Of a stretch of DNA of 34,444 nt, positions 1 to 11,883 are shown piece after piece (position 1 is the stretch's first letter; every line of letters starts with the position of its first letter). This DNA comes from Psilocybe azurescens (lineage: Eukaryota; Basidiomycota; Agaricomycetes; Agaricales; Agrocybaceae): positions 1 through 34,444 of the forward strand of contig JAJIRX010000200.1 of assembly GCA_023853785.1 (NCBI GenBank), read 5' to 3'. The translations under genes were made by a program, and so were the position numbers. The notes under the pieces were generated by a model. It searched no databases. It worked only from the letters and a program-made list of their open reading frames with translations, and was not told the DNA's origin.

Positions 1-1150
1 ATAGACACTTAGGAGCAGAGTTAAACATACCAGGAAAGATAAGAGATAGATCAAAGTCATGACGGGGAGGAGCGTCAAGTCCATTTTCAGAACTGCTCTT
101 CTCACTCGCGGCTCCATCTACAGGTTCTAAATGGGCTTTCTCCTGTTCAGATTTGCTGCTCGATAACGACTCAGCTGCGTACAGCTTCGAGTCGACGGGT
201 GGTTTCTCTTCGAAAGGTTTGCCATCCTAGTAATAGGGGTCAAATAGCGTGAACTTCGGATACGAGGCAATTAATTAGACAATAGCCCCTAGATTTTCAA
301 GGGTAGCGTACCTATCCAGGTTCCTCAGCTTTCAGAGATAAAGGACGGGTCCTCTGTCAGCCAAGATTTATGGACTTTTCCTTTAACCCCCTTCAAACGC
401 CATTTAGTAGTCATATCAAGACATATTCTGGCATGTTGGCTGTTGGCGGGGTAATCCACGATTGTTGTCAGTCCAACGGAGAATGTCAGAAAAGGATCCA
501 ACATTGGAACCTTTTTTGATGTACAGCTATGAATTTTGCCGTCTGTGGGAGGGTGGGGAAAGGTAAGGAGTCTAAAGGTAGCCCACAGCATATGGCAGCT
601 GCCAGTACACACGCCGAGCCCCGATCCCTTGGATACAGTTTGCCCCAGATTTGGGCCCTACTTCGTGTGAGATCTCAGAGCGGTTCTGATATAGCTCGGG
701 ACTTATACTTATCGTCAGCATCGCGCATAACTGTTTGAAAGCTATTGAAAGCCTGGGGGAGAACTTGTTCTTTGCGGGAATGTTTTCTATTGGATCTTCA
801 ACGCGGAAAGATGCGCCGACTTGAACACTCGCACCGGAGACAAGCAAAAGAGCGATTACATAAGGAAGAAACATCAACAAACTGCCAGAAGGTGTCCATT
901 CTGCCGCTGAGTCCTTCTTTGATGATCTCACAACACATATTGCTATGTATTCTTCCGCAAACATCCTACGCCTGGCATATTCAAAGAGATGCTCAATCAA
1001 TTTGTATGAGATCGTACTTGTCAGCACCTTGCTCTTGTTCTGTGCTCAGAGAGAGTACTCTTCCAAGACTCACCAGTTCAATGGGCCTTCTTTTTAACGA
1101 GGATTCAATCGACTGGCCTTTGTTGAAAGCGTTTGCTTTCAGAGTAACAG
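1..1150 (-). CDS. 3' part of an unrecognised multi-exon gene, membrane-associated product (runs off left edge)
   Basis: I do not recognise this gene. On the minus strand several protein-like segments follow each other in different frames. The first (about 1150-1080) contains KGQSIESSLKRRPIEL. A GT-AG intron of about 50 bp joins it in phase to a segment from 1027 containing EHLFEYARRRMFAEEY and one hydrophobic stretch, LLMFLPYVIALLLV. A third segment lies at about 512-330 (LDPFLTFSVGLTTIVDY, then KWRLKGVKGKVHKSW). A fourth lies at about 227-10: it is charged, Ser/Glu-rich, begins DGKPFEEKPPV and continues toward the left edge. The reading frame does not join cleanly between about 340 and 227, where stop codons intervene, so either an intron is misjudged or a base is missing. 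The start codon is also unresolved. Only the strand and the presence of coding exons are reasonably sure. Confidence 0.45.
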
Positions 1151-1230
1151 ACCATCACCAACAACATTGGCTCGATCCATGGAATAAAGTAGGTTTCGAA
1201 TAACTTACAAAGGGAAAACAATGAACAACT

Positions 1231-2594
1231 AGTGTGTGGTAATCGGAGGCACCAAGTCCAGCAAGAACCCTTGCAGTACTTACTCAGGAACTGTTATGCG
1301 TTTTTTCTACCAGCATCCCTTCAACCTTGTGGAATTTTAGTGAATTGGTGGGCCGGTCGGACGGACAACTACACGATTGATTTCCTTGTAGCGTTTTGTG
1401 TCTTCTTGTCATACTACTGTCTTGTGTTTTACTCACAGCTGTCATGTTATAGAGTTAGTAAATATTTATGTCCTGTACGCACGCACGACTGCCTAATCTT
1501 GGACCGCATCAACAAACTTTCAAGTTAATCACACACACAATGACCATTGTGATTTCAGTGGACCGCAGTACCTTTTAAACAGCGTTGATGGTTTCTTTTA
1601 TGGAACGAAACTGAGAATCCAACCGTGGTAAGCCGCTTACCTAGGCCTCATGATTCACGATAGCAGTAGGATGAGAATTAGAGGTAAGTTGCTTTCTCTA
1701 TTCATCTTACCATCTAATCAGAAACCCGATAGAGAGTGCATAGAACGTCGTATACATCATAATCCCTGTTGCGCTGTTGTCCTTGGGCAGCTCCAGCATG
1801 GATAAAACCTTTGGTTGATATTGTACCTCGGGGACCATAATGGCGTTGACGACTAACCTCGACTAACAGCACAATTTAAATGCGACTATTTGATCATCAT
1901 TTGCCTCTCTTGTCAATGGAATGCATCAATGTTCTCAACCCCGTGGTCTATGGGCCTACCCTTAGTACCTGGGTGTGAGTACGCCTAGCCTGTCATGGTG
2001 CGACAAAGATCCGACCCAAATTCTGGAATCTTTTGCCATCATCTAGTCCTTCAAAATATAGTCATTAGACGTTAGACATCCTGTCCAAGCTCTCTCCCCG
2101 GCCGAGGCCGCCGAGGGTTTATGATCATGTTTAATTCCAGTATCGTAATTTGTCCCCCCTATAAGTTATGATACTTTCTCGTTATCATGTTATGCGGGAC
2201 TATTTATTCCGGACCTACCTATGTGCATCTCACTCATCGCCAAAGGTATGGATCAAAAAGAGTTTACTATTTTGCTACCTTTGAATGGATATGCTGAGTA
2301 GTGAGCTGCGCCAGCCCCTATTTCTGATGTTTCTTGGTTTTGGTGAAGAGAATCCCGCTGCGCATAAATGTGTAGCTCACCTGCTATAGCTGGTCAATTT
2401 CGAATCAATTGAAAGTTCCGTAATCGGATTTTCAGAAATAAGTGCTGCGCTACTGTTTAAGGCTGCGCACTGAATGTTGACGTGTTCATAATCAACACTC
2501 GGCACGCCACGTTCGATTATTGTACTCGAGTATAAACCTTGGACGGTCGAAATGTGATATGTACAAACATCTCATTTCCAGTCTTTTAGTATCA
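1231..2594. other. intergenic stretch without a recognisable gene
   Basis: No frame here shows convincing protein-like sequence or a chain of splice-compatible exons. The longest open stretch (1232-1528, +) is low-complexity and hydrophobic by chance. It presumably holds the promoter of the minus-strand gene to the left and of the membrane-protein gene to the right. Confidence 0.5.
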
Positions 2595-3800
2595 ATGTCT
2601 TCATCTACGGAGTCCCCTATTGCCGTCGATTCCACTGCCACTGCGCTTTCAACACCCGTGGCTACGCTCTCCAATGATAGTGCCAATGTTGTGATACGGA
2701 GTGGACTCGCCACTGCTATAAATTTTGCGAGGAAGTGAGCCGGCATTGATTGCATTCTCATCTAAAGTATTTATCTCATCTTGATCACTTATAGGATGCT
2801 CGACGATGTCGTTAAACCCTCCATTAAGTCATTCATTGAAACTTCTCAAACCAATCCCAGGGTCGCGGTAAGTTGGATGTAACAAAACACGGCGCTTAAT
2901 ATATTCGTCTAACTTGCATTTTTAAAAGGCCGTCGTTGGCACTCCTGCGTTATTGGCCTTTCTCTTCACAGTCGCATTCCTGTGAGCAACCTACTCGTCC
3001 ATGCAAAACATTTGATATGTTGACTAATTTCTTTTTGGAAGCGTTTTCTCAATCCTCACGCTTGTTATATGGACTGTGATTACAATGGCTTTCGGCATAG
3101 TCTTCGTCGTCATCGGAGGTTTCAAAGCGTGTAAGCCAACATGCATCTTTGATTCATTCAAATAACTAACCAATGGCCGCAGTACTTCTCAAATTGACAC
3201 TTGTCATAATAACTGCAATTCCTCTGGCTGCCGTCGGAACGGGACTTCTTATTTGCGGAAATTCCATTGCCCAAGTCATTGTAAGACGACCGCTTTTTAT
3301 CTCAATCAGGAAACTCTTTAATCCAGTGGCTCCAATAGATCAAAGGAATTCCTACTTCATTGAACTTCGGAGGAGGGTCACCGTCATCTGTGGACGAAGT
3401 GGATTGGCAGAAGGTCGCAGAGGCATCTCTAAGGAATCTAATTCAATGGACCCGATACGTCATGCCTTTATTCCATACTGCATTGGAGACGACGACGACC
3501 GTTATTCGCGCTTCCTACGCTTCACTGAAAACCGCTGCTGTCTTGATGCACGACGCCACAGCACGAGAAGCTGCACTGTCATCGAGAGCTCCTCCTCAAT
3601 CCCAGAACGAATCGGCTGAAAACTTGGCCTCAACATCAAGATCTATGGAATCTGTCGCTCCTATCCAAAGAGAGTCTGATAACGAGTTGGTTATTATTGA
3701 GCCGGTGGATATCTCCAGTTCATCAGCTACTGGCGCATCGAATCCGACTTTACAACAGAGGACATCATTTAGACACCTAGGTGATAATGAAGACAATTGA
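2595..3800 (+). CDS. Integral membrane protein, possibly promethin/LDAF1-like (304 aa, six exons)
   Basis: Exons by eye: 2595-2734, 2795-2867, 2929-2981, 3042-3130, 3183-3280, 3339-3800. All phases match and no frame break is needed, giving 915 nt including TGA. Residues about 1-70 are Ser/Thr-rich and polar. Exons 3-5 encode a nearly continuous hydrophobic block (about residues 75-150) with several membrane-length stretches such as VFSILTLVIWTVITMAFGIV and LTLVIITAIPLAAVGTGLLI. The last exon encodes a polar cytosolic-type tail with an amphipathic section around KVAEASLRNLIQW. A hydrophobic multi-hairpin core between polar tails is the arrangement of promethin-type lipid-droplet assembly proteins, but no diagnostic motif was seen, so this is a weak inference. 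An upstream in-frame ATG at 2559 is an alternative start; 2595 is preferred because MSSSTESP begins a normal polar N-terminus. Confidence 0.75.
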
Positions 3801-4173
3801 TAAGCAGTGCACCATCATCCATCATTGTTCATCACTTGCAGTATCAGGGGACTAGGGAAGCGTCAACTGTATCGACAGAAATTTTGCTCGCTTGATTACT
3901 AATTTCTATGAATCTATACCGAGTTACCAAAGAGCCTATATATGCTCTGAACTTTGTTGATTGTTGATGTTGATTTCACGTGCACGATTTATCGGCGTTT
4001 GCCGGTGCTACAAAGACCCTGAACGATGGGGGTGCAGAGACACCTAGAGACACTTTTATGTATTTACAAGCAAGGTAATACTTTTGCAAGTAGTTATTTT
4101 ATTACATTGTCATTTGTTAACCTTTTTCACCTTTTAGTTACAATGATAATGTAAATTTGCTAGGAATAAACAT

Positions 4174-4245
4174 AGCAGCATGGCGCAGTGGTAGCGCGCG
4201 GGGCCCATAACCCCGAGGTCACTCGATCGAAACGAGTTGCTGCTA
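4174..4245 (+). tRNA. tRNA-iMet(CAT): Initiator tRNA-Met (CAT), intronless
   Basis: A full cloverleaf folds by eye. The acceptor stem is 4174-4180 with 4238-4244 (7 bp), the D stem 4183-4186 with 4194-4197, the anticodon stem 4199-4203 with 4211-4215, the anticodon CAT at 4207 is within loop 4204-4210, and the T stem is 4221-4225 with 4233-4237. Marks of a eukaryotic initiator, not an elongator, are all present: A1:U72 as the first pair, three consecutive G:C pairs at the base of the anticodon stem, C at position 33, and A54/A60 in place of the usual T-loop residues (loop ATCGAAA). The discriminator base is A4245. A T-run follows at 4257-4260. Confidence 0.95.
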
Positions 4246-4256
4246 GAGTTGTTAAA

Positions 4257-4260
4257 TTTT
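4257..4260 (+). terminator. RNA polymerase III T-run terminator of tRNA-iMet
   Basis: Four consecutive T residues lie 12 nt after the tRNA discriminator base, the normal position and form of a Pol III terminator. Confidence 0.7.
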
Positions 4261-4389
4261 GCTGTATTAGTGGGCAATGCCCGAAACCTTGTTTTTGTCC
4301 ACAACGTTAATGGATGAGCCCTTCAGCATACGGAATGCATACAACGGACGGCTAACGGTTATTTCAGTAGCGAGATCGTACTCGAAAGA

Positions 4390-4578
4390 GCGGACGAAGT
4401 CCGCTATTACATGCCGAAGGAATTGTACTACGGCATGTGGTATTGGTATTTATTACAAATTGCCAACAGGGAGTCCTGGAAAAAATTATCTCTGAGTCTA
4501 TATGGTTGTTGTTTGCATTTATGTACTAGATTGCAACTTACGAATTTCATACATGCAAAATACCCTGCCTTCGGCAGG
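4390..4578. repeat. Cluster of three short perfect inverted repeats
   Basis: GCGGAC/GTCCGC (4390-4395 and 4399-4404, loop GAA), ACATGCCG/CGGCATGT (4409-4416 and 4431-4438, 14-nt loop) and CCTGCC/GGCAGG (4564-4569 and 4573-4578, loop TTC). All lie in a gene-free stretch between the tRNA and the first F-box relic. No coding frame explains them. Confidence 0.6.
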
Positions 4579-4784
4579 TAATCACCCTGACCTGCTGAGC
4601 CAGGAATAATTAATAAGACCGATCGAGATTTAAATGTGGATCAATTTTTGAGCTCCACCTACGAGCACTGGTCATGTGAAACTTCTTCTCACTGTTCAGG
4701 CGATTCCAGGTTTCCTAACTCTACCTTGTATCGCCGCTCATAATTCGTCTTTGAATGAACAATCAGTGAAGGCCCTCACGCACA

Positions 4785-5959
4785 ATGCTCGCTCATGCTT
4801 CTAGCAAACACGATCTAATGCACCGATTACCCCCTGAATTGCTACACGAGATTTTCCATTATGCCTGAGAAGCCCATTAGATCTCTGGACACAAACTGGA
4901 TTTCTTATCTACGAAGGGGGAGACAGTGTGCAGCACGAAGCCGAGTTGGACGCTCATCATTCAACCGCACTCTTGCTCGGCAAAGCACGCAGGGAGGAAA
5001 TTACTCGGTCGTCACCGAAATTATGGGATCACAACTACTCGAAGAATATCTGCGTCGTTCAAAACAATCTCCTTTTACCATCACGCTGCAAATGGGAAAT
5101 AATAGATCTCATAATGATATGTCTTTCCTTCCATTGTACGCAGCTCTGGCACGCGAGTGTTTTCGATGACATACTATCGACATGTTCATTCCTCACCGTT
5201 GTTTCCGCCATCTGAACGTTGCTTGTTTACATCTGCCCGTGCTCCGTCGGGCAATTATAGCGCTGCATATATCAGGACAATGTACGGAATTTATTTAACA
5301 TTCACATCTCCAAGAAAACTATCGCCGTTGCTATTTCGAACTCCTCTCCTAGTCTTCAACGACCCCTTGGCTATGGGACCTACTTAAACATGCTCCGAAT
5401 CTTCGTTGGTGTCATTTGGACGATTGATTAAGTACTCTTGCCAGCTCCAATTTATCCACTCGCATCCCTATACATGGCGCAGGTGGCATTCCCACGCATC
5501 GCGACCGTTCCACTCCTTCGCGAACTCCGTTACATGAGACAGGAAAGCCTACCTCTGGGTTTCATAGCAGGTCTCATCAGTCGTTCTGCATGTCCTCTTC
5601 AGCTTCTGGAGCTCGAAGCAGAAGCCTTGAAGTTGGAATACATTGAGTTCGGCCTGCGTGCAACTTTCAAACAAGTGCCGACGCTAACCGGGCTTATCAT
5701 TCACTTCGATGTTATTGACGTTGACTCGAAGTTCACAAAAGCGATAGGAGATTTTTGGATCCAATGGATAAGTTCCTGTACTCACCTACAATACTTTGAA
5801 CTGCGGATGGACGAAAATGGGCGGTCTATCTATGAGATCCTGACGATGCTCAGACATTGGCAGATGTTTGAGTCGTTTGCGGAATCCGATTCGTCGTCCC
5901 TTGCCTACGCAAGCTCACAAGTTGCTGCGTTCAAATTCGCGTATTCGCGTGACTCCTGA
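4785..5959 (+). pseudogene. Decayed F-box/LRR-like gene
   Basis: It begins with an ATG at 4785 followed by an F-box core HRLPPELLHEIFHYA, then a TGA at 4866. Further protein-like pieces resume in shifted frames. One contains SQLLEEYLRRSKQSPFTI (about 5030), matching in position and character the piece after the F-box of the paralogue at 6.5-8.2 kb. Next comes a segment after an in-frame TGA at 5167, where the paralogue has Trp (HTIDMFIPH against WDTVDLFVP), then TAA near 5295. A long C-terminal piece (5438-5959) contains LQYFELRMDENG, matching LQHFELRMDKEG of the paralogue. Several stops arise by substitution as well as frame breaks, so this looks like a true relic rather than a sequencing problem. 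Confidence 0.8.
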
Positions 5960-6553
5960 AACGTGCCGGACGGATAGGCGAACCAATACATGAAGGAATG
6001 GAGGTACACCACTAATCGGTGCCCAGATCACCTCCACAGTTCATAACAAGCACTTACATTACCTCTCTCCTATACCTCTAACTGGACCCATAGATATACA
6101 AATCCGCCGCCCTCGACGATTCGAGTCTTAGTGGATGTAGTAGCGTGGAAAAATGTACCCATTCACCCGTGCGTCTCAACACTTCGATTGCTTGTTGCAC
6201 GATAATAAACTGATCCAAAAAAGAATGGAGGTAGAATTTATTCATGAGATGCCCGGAGAATGAGGTTTAATAGCCTTGGGGGTTGACATGCTACACGTTT
6301 CGTAGCCATAGAGTCGGCGATGATTATCAGAATGTACGCCACCCCTACGAGCTATAATGAGCTATAGTTATTAGTCTGCCCTTGACGACTCACGTACATA
6401 TACATAGAGCCCTTAGGGACGATGTCTTTTATCTCTCACGAATGGCAGGTCCTAAGAGGGATGCTATACATTAAAGATTCAAACACCCGTTCATACACTC
6501 TACTCACCCTTTCTTACCTCTGGATTCGCGGTTGATCTGCTTTCTGCAGTTTC
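5960..6553. other. intergenic stretch between two F-box loci
   Basis: No coding segment was seen. It should hold the promoter and 5' leader of the F-box gene that follows, possibly including a missed first exon. Confidence 0.4.
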
Positions 6554-8181
6554 TTGAAAGTCTGCACCTTGTCTCCGAAGGTGAATATCTGTTATCGCAT
6601 CTCACCTGCATTGACAGTCTGTATTAGTTCTGTTATTGATTTCCCATTTAAAGCACGAACACAGGATGTACGCGTCGAAAGGCAACCCACCTCCATCCCA
6701 AACCATGTCAACATTCCCCGCGAACTACTCATCGAGATCTTCAGTTGCGTCTGTGAGCCACCTCGGGGTCTTTAGATTCAGCCACGAGTGATATCCGGCC
6801 TGGAAGAGAGCTCGCATGGACAGAATCCAGGTCTAATATCCATAATCCGAGCCCATTTTTCCTCGGGAAAATATGCAGGACTTGGAGAGAGCTCGTATGG
6901 TCATCGCCTCGGCTATGGACCTATATTCACCTTATGATTCTGCCTGGCCGATGCATATCCCAAGCAGAACTACTCGACGATTATATAGGTCGGTCGATGC
7001 AGCTTCCTCTCACTATTGTATTCCGCGTCATGGAGTGCGATAACCGGGATGTAGAGCGTTCTTTCGATCAAGTCCTCCCTTTATACCGCATGATAATGGG
7101 CGAGTCTCACCGGTGGGATACCGTCGATCTATTCGTTCCTGGCAATTACTCTCATTTGCTAGATAGTATTTGCCTGTCTCGCTCCATGATCCGTAGGGCG
7201 TCCATACACCAAAGGCGGGGAGCTTTTATCCACGAATTCATCCACCGTTCGCTGCGGCTCCAGGAGCTGTCGTTGAAAAACGTCTCGTTCTCATCACCAC
7301 CATCTCCATACCTTTCCCTCACCCACCTGAGCGCCTCGTCGACGACCGTTCATGGGCTACGCGACCTATTAAGAAACGTTCCAAGCCTTCGTTGGTGTTC
7401 CCTGCATACGATAGTTCCTTTCAGGTATCACACATTGACAGTGGGTTTGGATCCAGTGCCCGCCAACATGCCTTTCCACATGATGCATTTGGAAACATTT
7501 ATCATACGCAGTTGCCCGTGGAGAGTCGTCGCTGACATACTTTCGAGCATCAAGTTTCTGCGGCCGTTTCGGGAGTTCAGGATTACGTCGACGACACTGA
7601 CTCAAGAGCTTTTCAACATTATCAGGAGGCGCGTGAGCCCGGCAGCGTGCTCCCTTCAGGTCCTTGAACTCGGGTCGGAATGGTTCAACATACCATCGAA
7701 TATCATTGCCGGGTTAGGTGTTCTTCTGCAACGCTCAAGATCGGTGACCAGCCTTATCATGACCTTCCGCGGATATGAGACGCTGGACACGGAGCGAATC
7801 AAAACCATTGCAGACCTGCTGGACCCGGTGTGGCCGCCAGAGCCTCTGTACTGCTCCTCTTCCCTCGATTTTTCGCTGCTCGAGAACCGAGTCCTCGCAC
7901 CGAAGTTGCAGCACTTTGAACTGCGGATGGACAAGGAAGGGCCGTCCATTGCGCCGATCCTTATGGTGCTCAGACTCCGTTGGATGTTCGGGTCGTATCT
8001 GCACTCGGATGCATCATCCACAACGCGCAATGGCGCGGAGTATATACCCAAATGCACGAAAATCGTTTCTGTCAGACTTCCAGAGTCGTATCGATGGGAG
8101 GCGTCAGAGTACTTGGGAGACGCGATACGGGAAGGCATGATAGTAGAATTTGGTGCAAATTCAAAGCTCCTTGGAGTCTAG
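6554..8181 (+). CDS. F-box/LRR-like protein (start uncertain, one single-base frame break)
   Basis: The F-box core HVNIPRELLIEIFSCV lies at about 6702-6750, followed by the family-typical FFLGKICRTWRELVWSSPRLW (6856-6917) and a long C-terminal region with weak leucine-rich repeats ending at TAG 8181. Between F-box and rest the frame shifts by one at the GGGG run 6765-6768; five G would restore one open frame. In Agaricomycetes such proteins are large lineage-specific families predicted to bind Skp1 through the F-box and a substrate through the C-terminal repeats in SCF ubiquitin ligases; that role is inferred. No in-frame ATG precedes the F-box in the open region (6554 is only its upstream limit, a TTG), so a 5' exon is probably missing from this model. 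The tail shares LQHFELRMD with the relic upstream, showing tandem origin. Confidence 0.75.
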
Positions 8182-9339
8182 GATTTCCCGACTCAATGAG
8201 AGGATATTTTGGAACGGAGGCGATTGCTATACCAGATGACGATTTCTATGTTGGTCATTTGGCTGACGATGTTCAATGTTGTCAGCGCTGAAGTGGTCGT
8301 ACTCATGTCACTGTGGCTTCTGAACTGCGAGTTCCTAGAGGGGATGGCGGTTGAGGTAAATGGTAGCCGTTGTAATGGCGAAAGTTTAGCGGCGAAGTAC
8401 TACGAGCTAGTATGAGTGCCCAAATGCGAGCGGGAGGATTGCGAGGCTTAGAAAGGGAGTCCGACAACGAGGGAAAGCTCAGTTCTCCGTGATGTTCGTT
8501 GCTCAAGCCTGGGGCTTATCCAGCATGCCTTGTACACGTAGTTCTTTCTGCGATGTGGAAAATCGTAAGCAATTTGTGCGCCACTCACATAACGTGTCGG
8601 ATAAAAGGATGCGCAATCCCAATTACGCGATTAAATATGCGCAACTGGCAGACAATTTGTCAGGCAAATGGAACGTTTATAACTTACAAGTGAGTATTTT
8701 ACGTACAAGGAAAACGTTTATGTAGGACCATAAAACGACCTTTACGGTCGCATGTAGTAAATTTCGATCAATCACTTTTTTTCTTGATAAGTCGGACGTC
8801 ATAGAGCTTGAATCATATGATATGACATTCCGAGGAACATATGAGAAGATATATCAGTCAGAGATGGAAGCGGTTTCACCTAAACAACAAGGCGATAGCC
8901 GTATATGTTGAGACAATCAACAACAACATCAAGGGAACCATCGTATAAGCACGTCCCTTCTAGGCCAGCATCAAAGGAACCCTTGCCAAGAGCCACCGAC
9001 AAAACCGGTCCTGCCGCGTGCGACTGTCGCGAGCGGTGGTTTGTTAGAGGGTGAGGAGGTCGTGTATTTCTGATCAAGGTGATCCTACAAATGCGAGAGC
9101 ACGACATGGTCAGCGATTACCGGTGCTCACAGACGTTCAAGGAATAGGGATTGCGGTAGGGAGTTCATCCGAAGATAGACAAGCCGACGGAGAAACAGGA
9201 CTAAATAAGGCCTAGATTCCGAAAATGTGACATAAGGAGGAACGACTCTTTAGAGCATACATAATCTTTTTATTTATCAACGCGTCTTCTCTTCCTTACT
9301 CTCATCTTCTCCCCATCCACACCCTCTAGAATATTAGAA
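8182..9339. other. intergenic region upstream of UDP-glucose dehydrogenase
   Basis: No convincing gene was seen. It contains a small inverted repeat, CGACC/GGTCG, at 8736-8740 and 8746-8750. Close to the next gene there is a pyrimidine-rich tract (about 9285-9325), as is common just upstream of strongly expressed fungal genes. Confidence 0.45.
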
Positions 9340-11300
9340 ATGGCCCCCGTCAAAGTCACCAAAATTTGCTGCAGTGCGTTTATATCCTCTGAATTACCGC
9401 AAATCGCGATGTGCTGACTACAACTTTTTACTACCCCTCCGTCATCCGTTGTTCAGTCGGTGCTGGCTACGTTGGTGAGCAGCCTTTCCCACTCTAACGC
9501 CTGCTGTCTCTCTTTTGGACTGGGCGATTTGTTCAGCAGGCTCGAAATCTCATGAAACTCGTATCACTCACATTTACCCCTTGCCCTAATGAACAGGTGG
9601 TCCCACTTGTGCAGTTATTGCCCTCAAATGCCCACATATCACCGTCACCATTGTCGATCTTAACCAAGCTCGCGTTGACGCCTGGAACAGCCCCGATTTC
9701 GCTCTGCCCATCTATGAGCCAGGCTTGGAGGAAGTCGTTCGAAAAGCCCGCGGCCGCAATCTCTTCTTCTCCACCAACGTCGACAAGGCCATTGAGGAGG
9801 CCGATTTAATCTTTGTCAGTGTCAACACCCCGACCAAGAAGAGCGGTGTGGGTGCTGGTTTCGCCGCTGACCTCAAGTACGTAAATCTTGCAACGATTTT
9901 TATTTTCCAGGGGCTGATTGATCTGAAAAAAAATCATTCATTTATCTTTCTTCTTTCTAAATAAAGCTACGTTGAGCTTGCCACGCGCCGCATCGCGACT
10001 GTTGCCACTTCCTCCAAGATTGTTGTCGAGAAATCGACAGTGCCATGTCGTACTGCCGAATCTATGCGCACTATCCTCGAGGCTAATTCGAAGCCCAACT
10101 GCCGATTCGACATCCTCTCCAACCCCGAATTCCTTGCTGAGGGAACGGCCATTTCAGATCTTTTCAGCCCTGATCGCGTCTTGATCGGCTCCTCCAGACT
10201 CCTGAAGGTATCGATGCTTGCGAAAGCCTGAAGCAGGTGTATTCCAACTGGGTTCCGTGAGTTTCATGTCTGCATTGAATAATAATGGACTTCGTTGCGA
10301 ATAACAGTCGATTCATTCTAGTCAGGAACGCATCCTCACCGTCGGCCTCTGGTCATCCGAGCTTTCAAAACTCGCCGCAAATGCCATGCTCGCCCAGCGA
10401 ATCTCTTCCATTAACGCTCTTTCAGCTATTTGCGAAGCCACTGGCGCCAACATTGACGAAGTTTCCCATGCCATTGGTTACGATTCGCGCATTGGGCCCA
10501 AATTTCTCAAGGCCAGTGTTGGTTTCGGAGGATCTTGCTTCCAGAAGGATATCCTCAACTTGGTGTACTTGAGCGAGAGTCTGCACTTGCCCGAGGTTGC
10601 TGCTTACTGGCGCCAAGTCGTTGAGATGAACGAGTACCAGAAGAGGCGATTCTCAAAGAGGGTTGTAGACACCCTATTCAACACTATCACTGGCAAGGTT
10701 CGCGTGTTTGCTGTCTCATTGCACCACATTTATTGACTTACACATTCATGATATAAAGCGCATTGCTGTCCTTGGATTCGCATTCAAGGCCGATACCGGT
10801 GACACACGAGAGTCTGCTGCCATCACTTTGATCAAAGACTTCCAGTCGGAGAAGGCTCTCGTCAACGTGTACGACCCTCAGGTATCCGCAGATCAGATCT
10901 GGCTCGATCTCCAGGAAGCAAGCCCACTTTCATCTCTGGAAAACAGTAAGTAATGTATTGGATACCTACCTATCGGACTGCTGAATCCCCGTGTTATTTC
11001 CAGTCCAAAAGCAAGTTCACATCTGTGGATCTGCTCTCGAGGCATGCAAGAACGCTGAGGCTGTCGTCATTGCCACCGAGTGGAAAGAGTTCAACAACAT
11101 TGACTGGGAAGCCGTCTACGCTGGAATGAACAAGCCTGCCTTCGTGTTTGATGGACGATTACTCGTGGATGCCGAGAAGCTGAGGAAGATTGGCTTTACG
11201 GTATGTTGTTCCGTTTGATTATGTTCATTTCCTTTTATTGATAATCGTGTTTGATGTCTATTAGGTCACTACTATTGGAAGGCCCTCCAGTGTGCTCTAA
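9340..11300 (+). CDS. UGD1: UDP-glucose 6-dehydrogenase (about 472 aa, eight exons)
   Basis: Oxidises UDP-glucose to UDP-glucuronate with two NAD+ in the cytosol, the precursor of glucuronate and xylose units of fungal polysaccharides. Exons by eye: 9340-9373, 9457-9474, 9597-9876, 9967-10256, 10322-10697, 10759-10945, 11004-11200, 11265-11300. Seen: N-terminal Rossmann motif [57 protein letters not shown], the catalytic cysteine in [10 protein letters not shown] (about C280), [14 protein letters not shown] and the C-terminal ATEWKEF. The length fits the family. One base is missing from the frame in exon 4 at the CC pair 10194-10195 (one more C restores the frame at GSSQTPEG). The very short exon 2 (18 nt) and the AAG acceptors of introns 3 and 5 are unusual but needed to keep conserved residues. 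Confidence 0.95.
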
Positions 11301-11883
11301 TCGGCCTCGAGGACCTACTAGCGATATCATCATACCCAGTAAAATCTCAGCTTCTTCATGTACCGAACTAAATGCATGGAAACCTAGTAAAGCATCGCGT
11401 AATAATCTTCCCCTATCCTCTATTCGGCCGCCTTCTTAACCCCGTTTTTGGACATCCCCACTCCTTTTCGGATGGATGGATGGAATATCCCCCTTTACCT
11501 CATGGATGAAGAATCGAGAGCGGCGGTCGAGAATCGAAATATACACATACATACATACAGCAAATTAGAGAGCCATTATGGACTTTTGTGTTTGATAGCC
11601 TCTTAGTGTTCCAGATACTTAGTGAACTTGTTTAGATAACCTACGGAAAATATCTGTTTAATTGGATCCTGGTTCGGGGAACATGTATGCGTCCGTCCGA
11701 GTGGAGGTGTTGCAAAAAATCGCCGACGTGCGTCGTGACTCGTCAGATAATTTGTGGATTGGCTAGAACACTTGAACCAAACACCGGCTTTAAAGCCGAC
11801 AATAGCCGGATAAAATCTGGAATCGGCGCTAATCATAACGGCGCGTCTCTTGATTCTTGTCTTCACCTTCTAGGACTCCCACT

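Noticed and set aside
1232..1528. Plus-strand open frame of 98 codons with Cys/Phe-rich hydrophobic content
   Set aside because: Low-complexity hydrophobic string in intergenic DNA, no splice context and no recognisable motif.
4785..5959. Reading the F-box relic as an intact gene with base-run errors like its neighbours
   Set aside because: Several stops come from substitutions (for example a TGA where the paralogue has Trp) outside base runs, so errors alone cannot restore it.
7656..8138. Long antisense frames opposite the F-box C-terminus
   Set aside because: They are shadows of the plus-strand coding frame, with irregular composition and no motif.
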